Source of the DNA: Rallus limicola
Taxonomy: Eukaryota > Chordata > Aves > Gruiformes > Rallidae
Length of the DNA: 64,000 nt
Direction: 5' to 3'
Assembly: GCA_022605955.1 (NCBI GenBank)
Contig: JAKCOZ010000003.1
Location: forward strand, 63,957,939 to 64,021,938
The first letter of the stretch is position 1. Every line of letters begins with the position of its first letter. The position numbers and the translations under genes were made by a program. Below, in pieces: positions 63,836 through 64,000 of the stretch. The notes under the pieces were generated by a model that saw only the letters and a program-made list of their open reading frames with translations, was not told where the DNA came from and ran no database searches.

Positions 63836-64000
63836 CCTTAGGTATCTGAACACAAAAAACTGTGGAGCAAGATTTCATAGGCTTTTGTCAAAATTAATTC
63901 AATGGAACTGCTAGAAAAAGATTGGCAGTGAAAAGTGAAAACCATGTGAGTAACTCTTACATCAACAAGGGGAAATGGTGTCCACTTCCTGTAAAAATGT

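Noticed and set aside
1..64000. Prokaryote-style systems (operons, CRISPR, phage, insertion sequences)
   Set aside because: Repeats, composition and stop density are those of a bird chromosome; regularly spaced repeats here are microsatellites without spacers.

Overview
The window reads as nuclear DNA of a bird. The main evidence is its repeats. At least twelve fragments of CR1 non-LTR retrotransposons are scattered through it on both strands, many ending in the diagnostic ATTCTATGA-type 3' octamers. There are also four solo long terminal repeats (LTRs) of endogenous-retrovirus types common in bird genomes. The density of these LTRs suggests a neoavian bird rather than a galliform, but that is an inference. 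There are no operons, ribosome binding sites, tRNA or rRNA genes, or CRISPR arrays. The sequence is AT-rich, CpG-poor and broken by stops every few dozen codons, as expected for intergenic or intronic vertebrate DNA.

No complete protein-coding gene can be supported. The only protein-like segments are decayed CR1 reading frames. The clearest is a minus-strand reverse-transcriptase fragment at 29844-30641 whose catalytic Asp-Asp pair is lost; another is the end of an ORF1 esterase near 26870-27110. One host exon candidate stands out at 28173-28322: a splice acceptor, a strong Kozak ATG, 47 open codons and a donor. I do not recognise the peptide.

Layout. 1-8463: no recognised feature. 8464-9185: an LTR with a CR1 tip nested in it. 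9186-25795: mostly unassigned, with small CR1 tips (11.6, 16.0 and 20.1 kb), a 63-bp tandem duplication (13.8 kb) and a CpG-retaining block (19.0-19.3 kb). 25.8-31.8 kb: a transposon cluster of minus-strand LTR, plus-strand deleted CR1, exon candidate, 1.9-kb minus-strand CR1, then an LTR that appears to have landed in that CR1. 31.8-40.5 kb: mostly unassigned, with two CR1 fragments. 40.5-41.3 kb: an ancient CR1 of a type shared with turtles and crocodilians. 42474-43144: a well-bounded solo LTR with a nested CR1 tip. 44.6-46.2 kb: a deleted CR1. 48964-49137: a pure GGAA microsatellite of about 43 copies. 51-64 kb: mostly unassigned DNA with an ancient CR1 (61.3 kb), a younger CR1 (63.3 kb) and stretches that look like conserved non-coding DNA.

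There is no gene system to describe. The interest lies in the layered insertion history, the exon candidate and a few possible regulatory islands. All repeat assignments are from recognition of family sequence by eye; no search was run.
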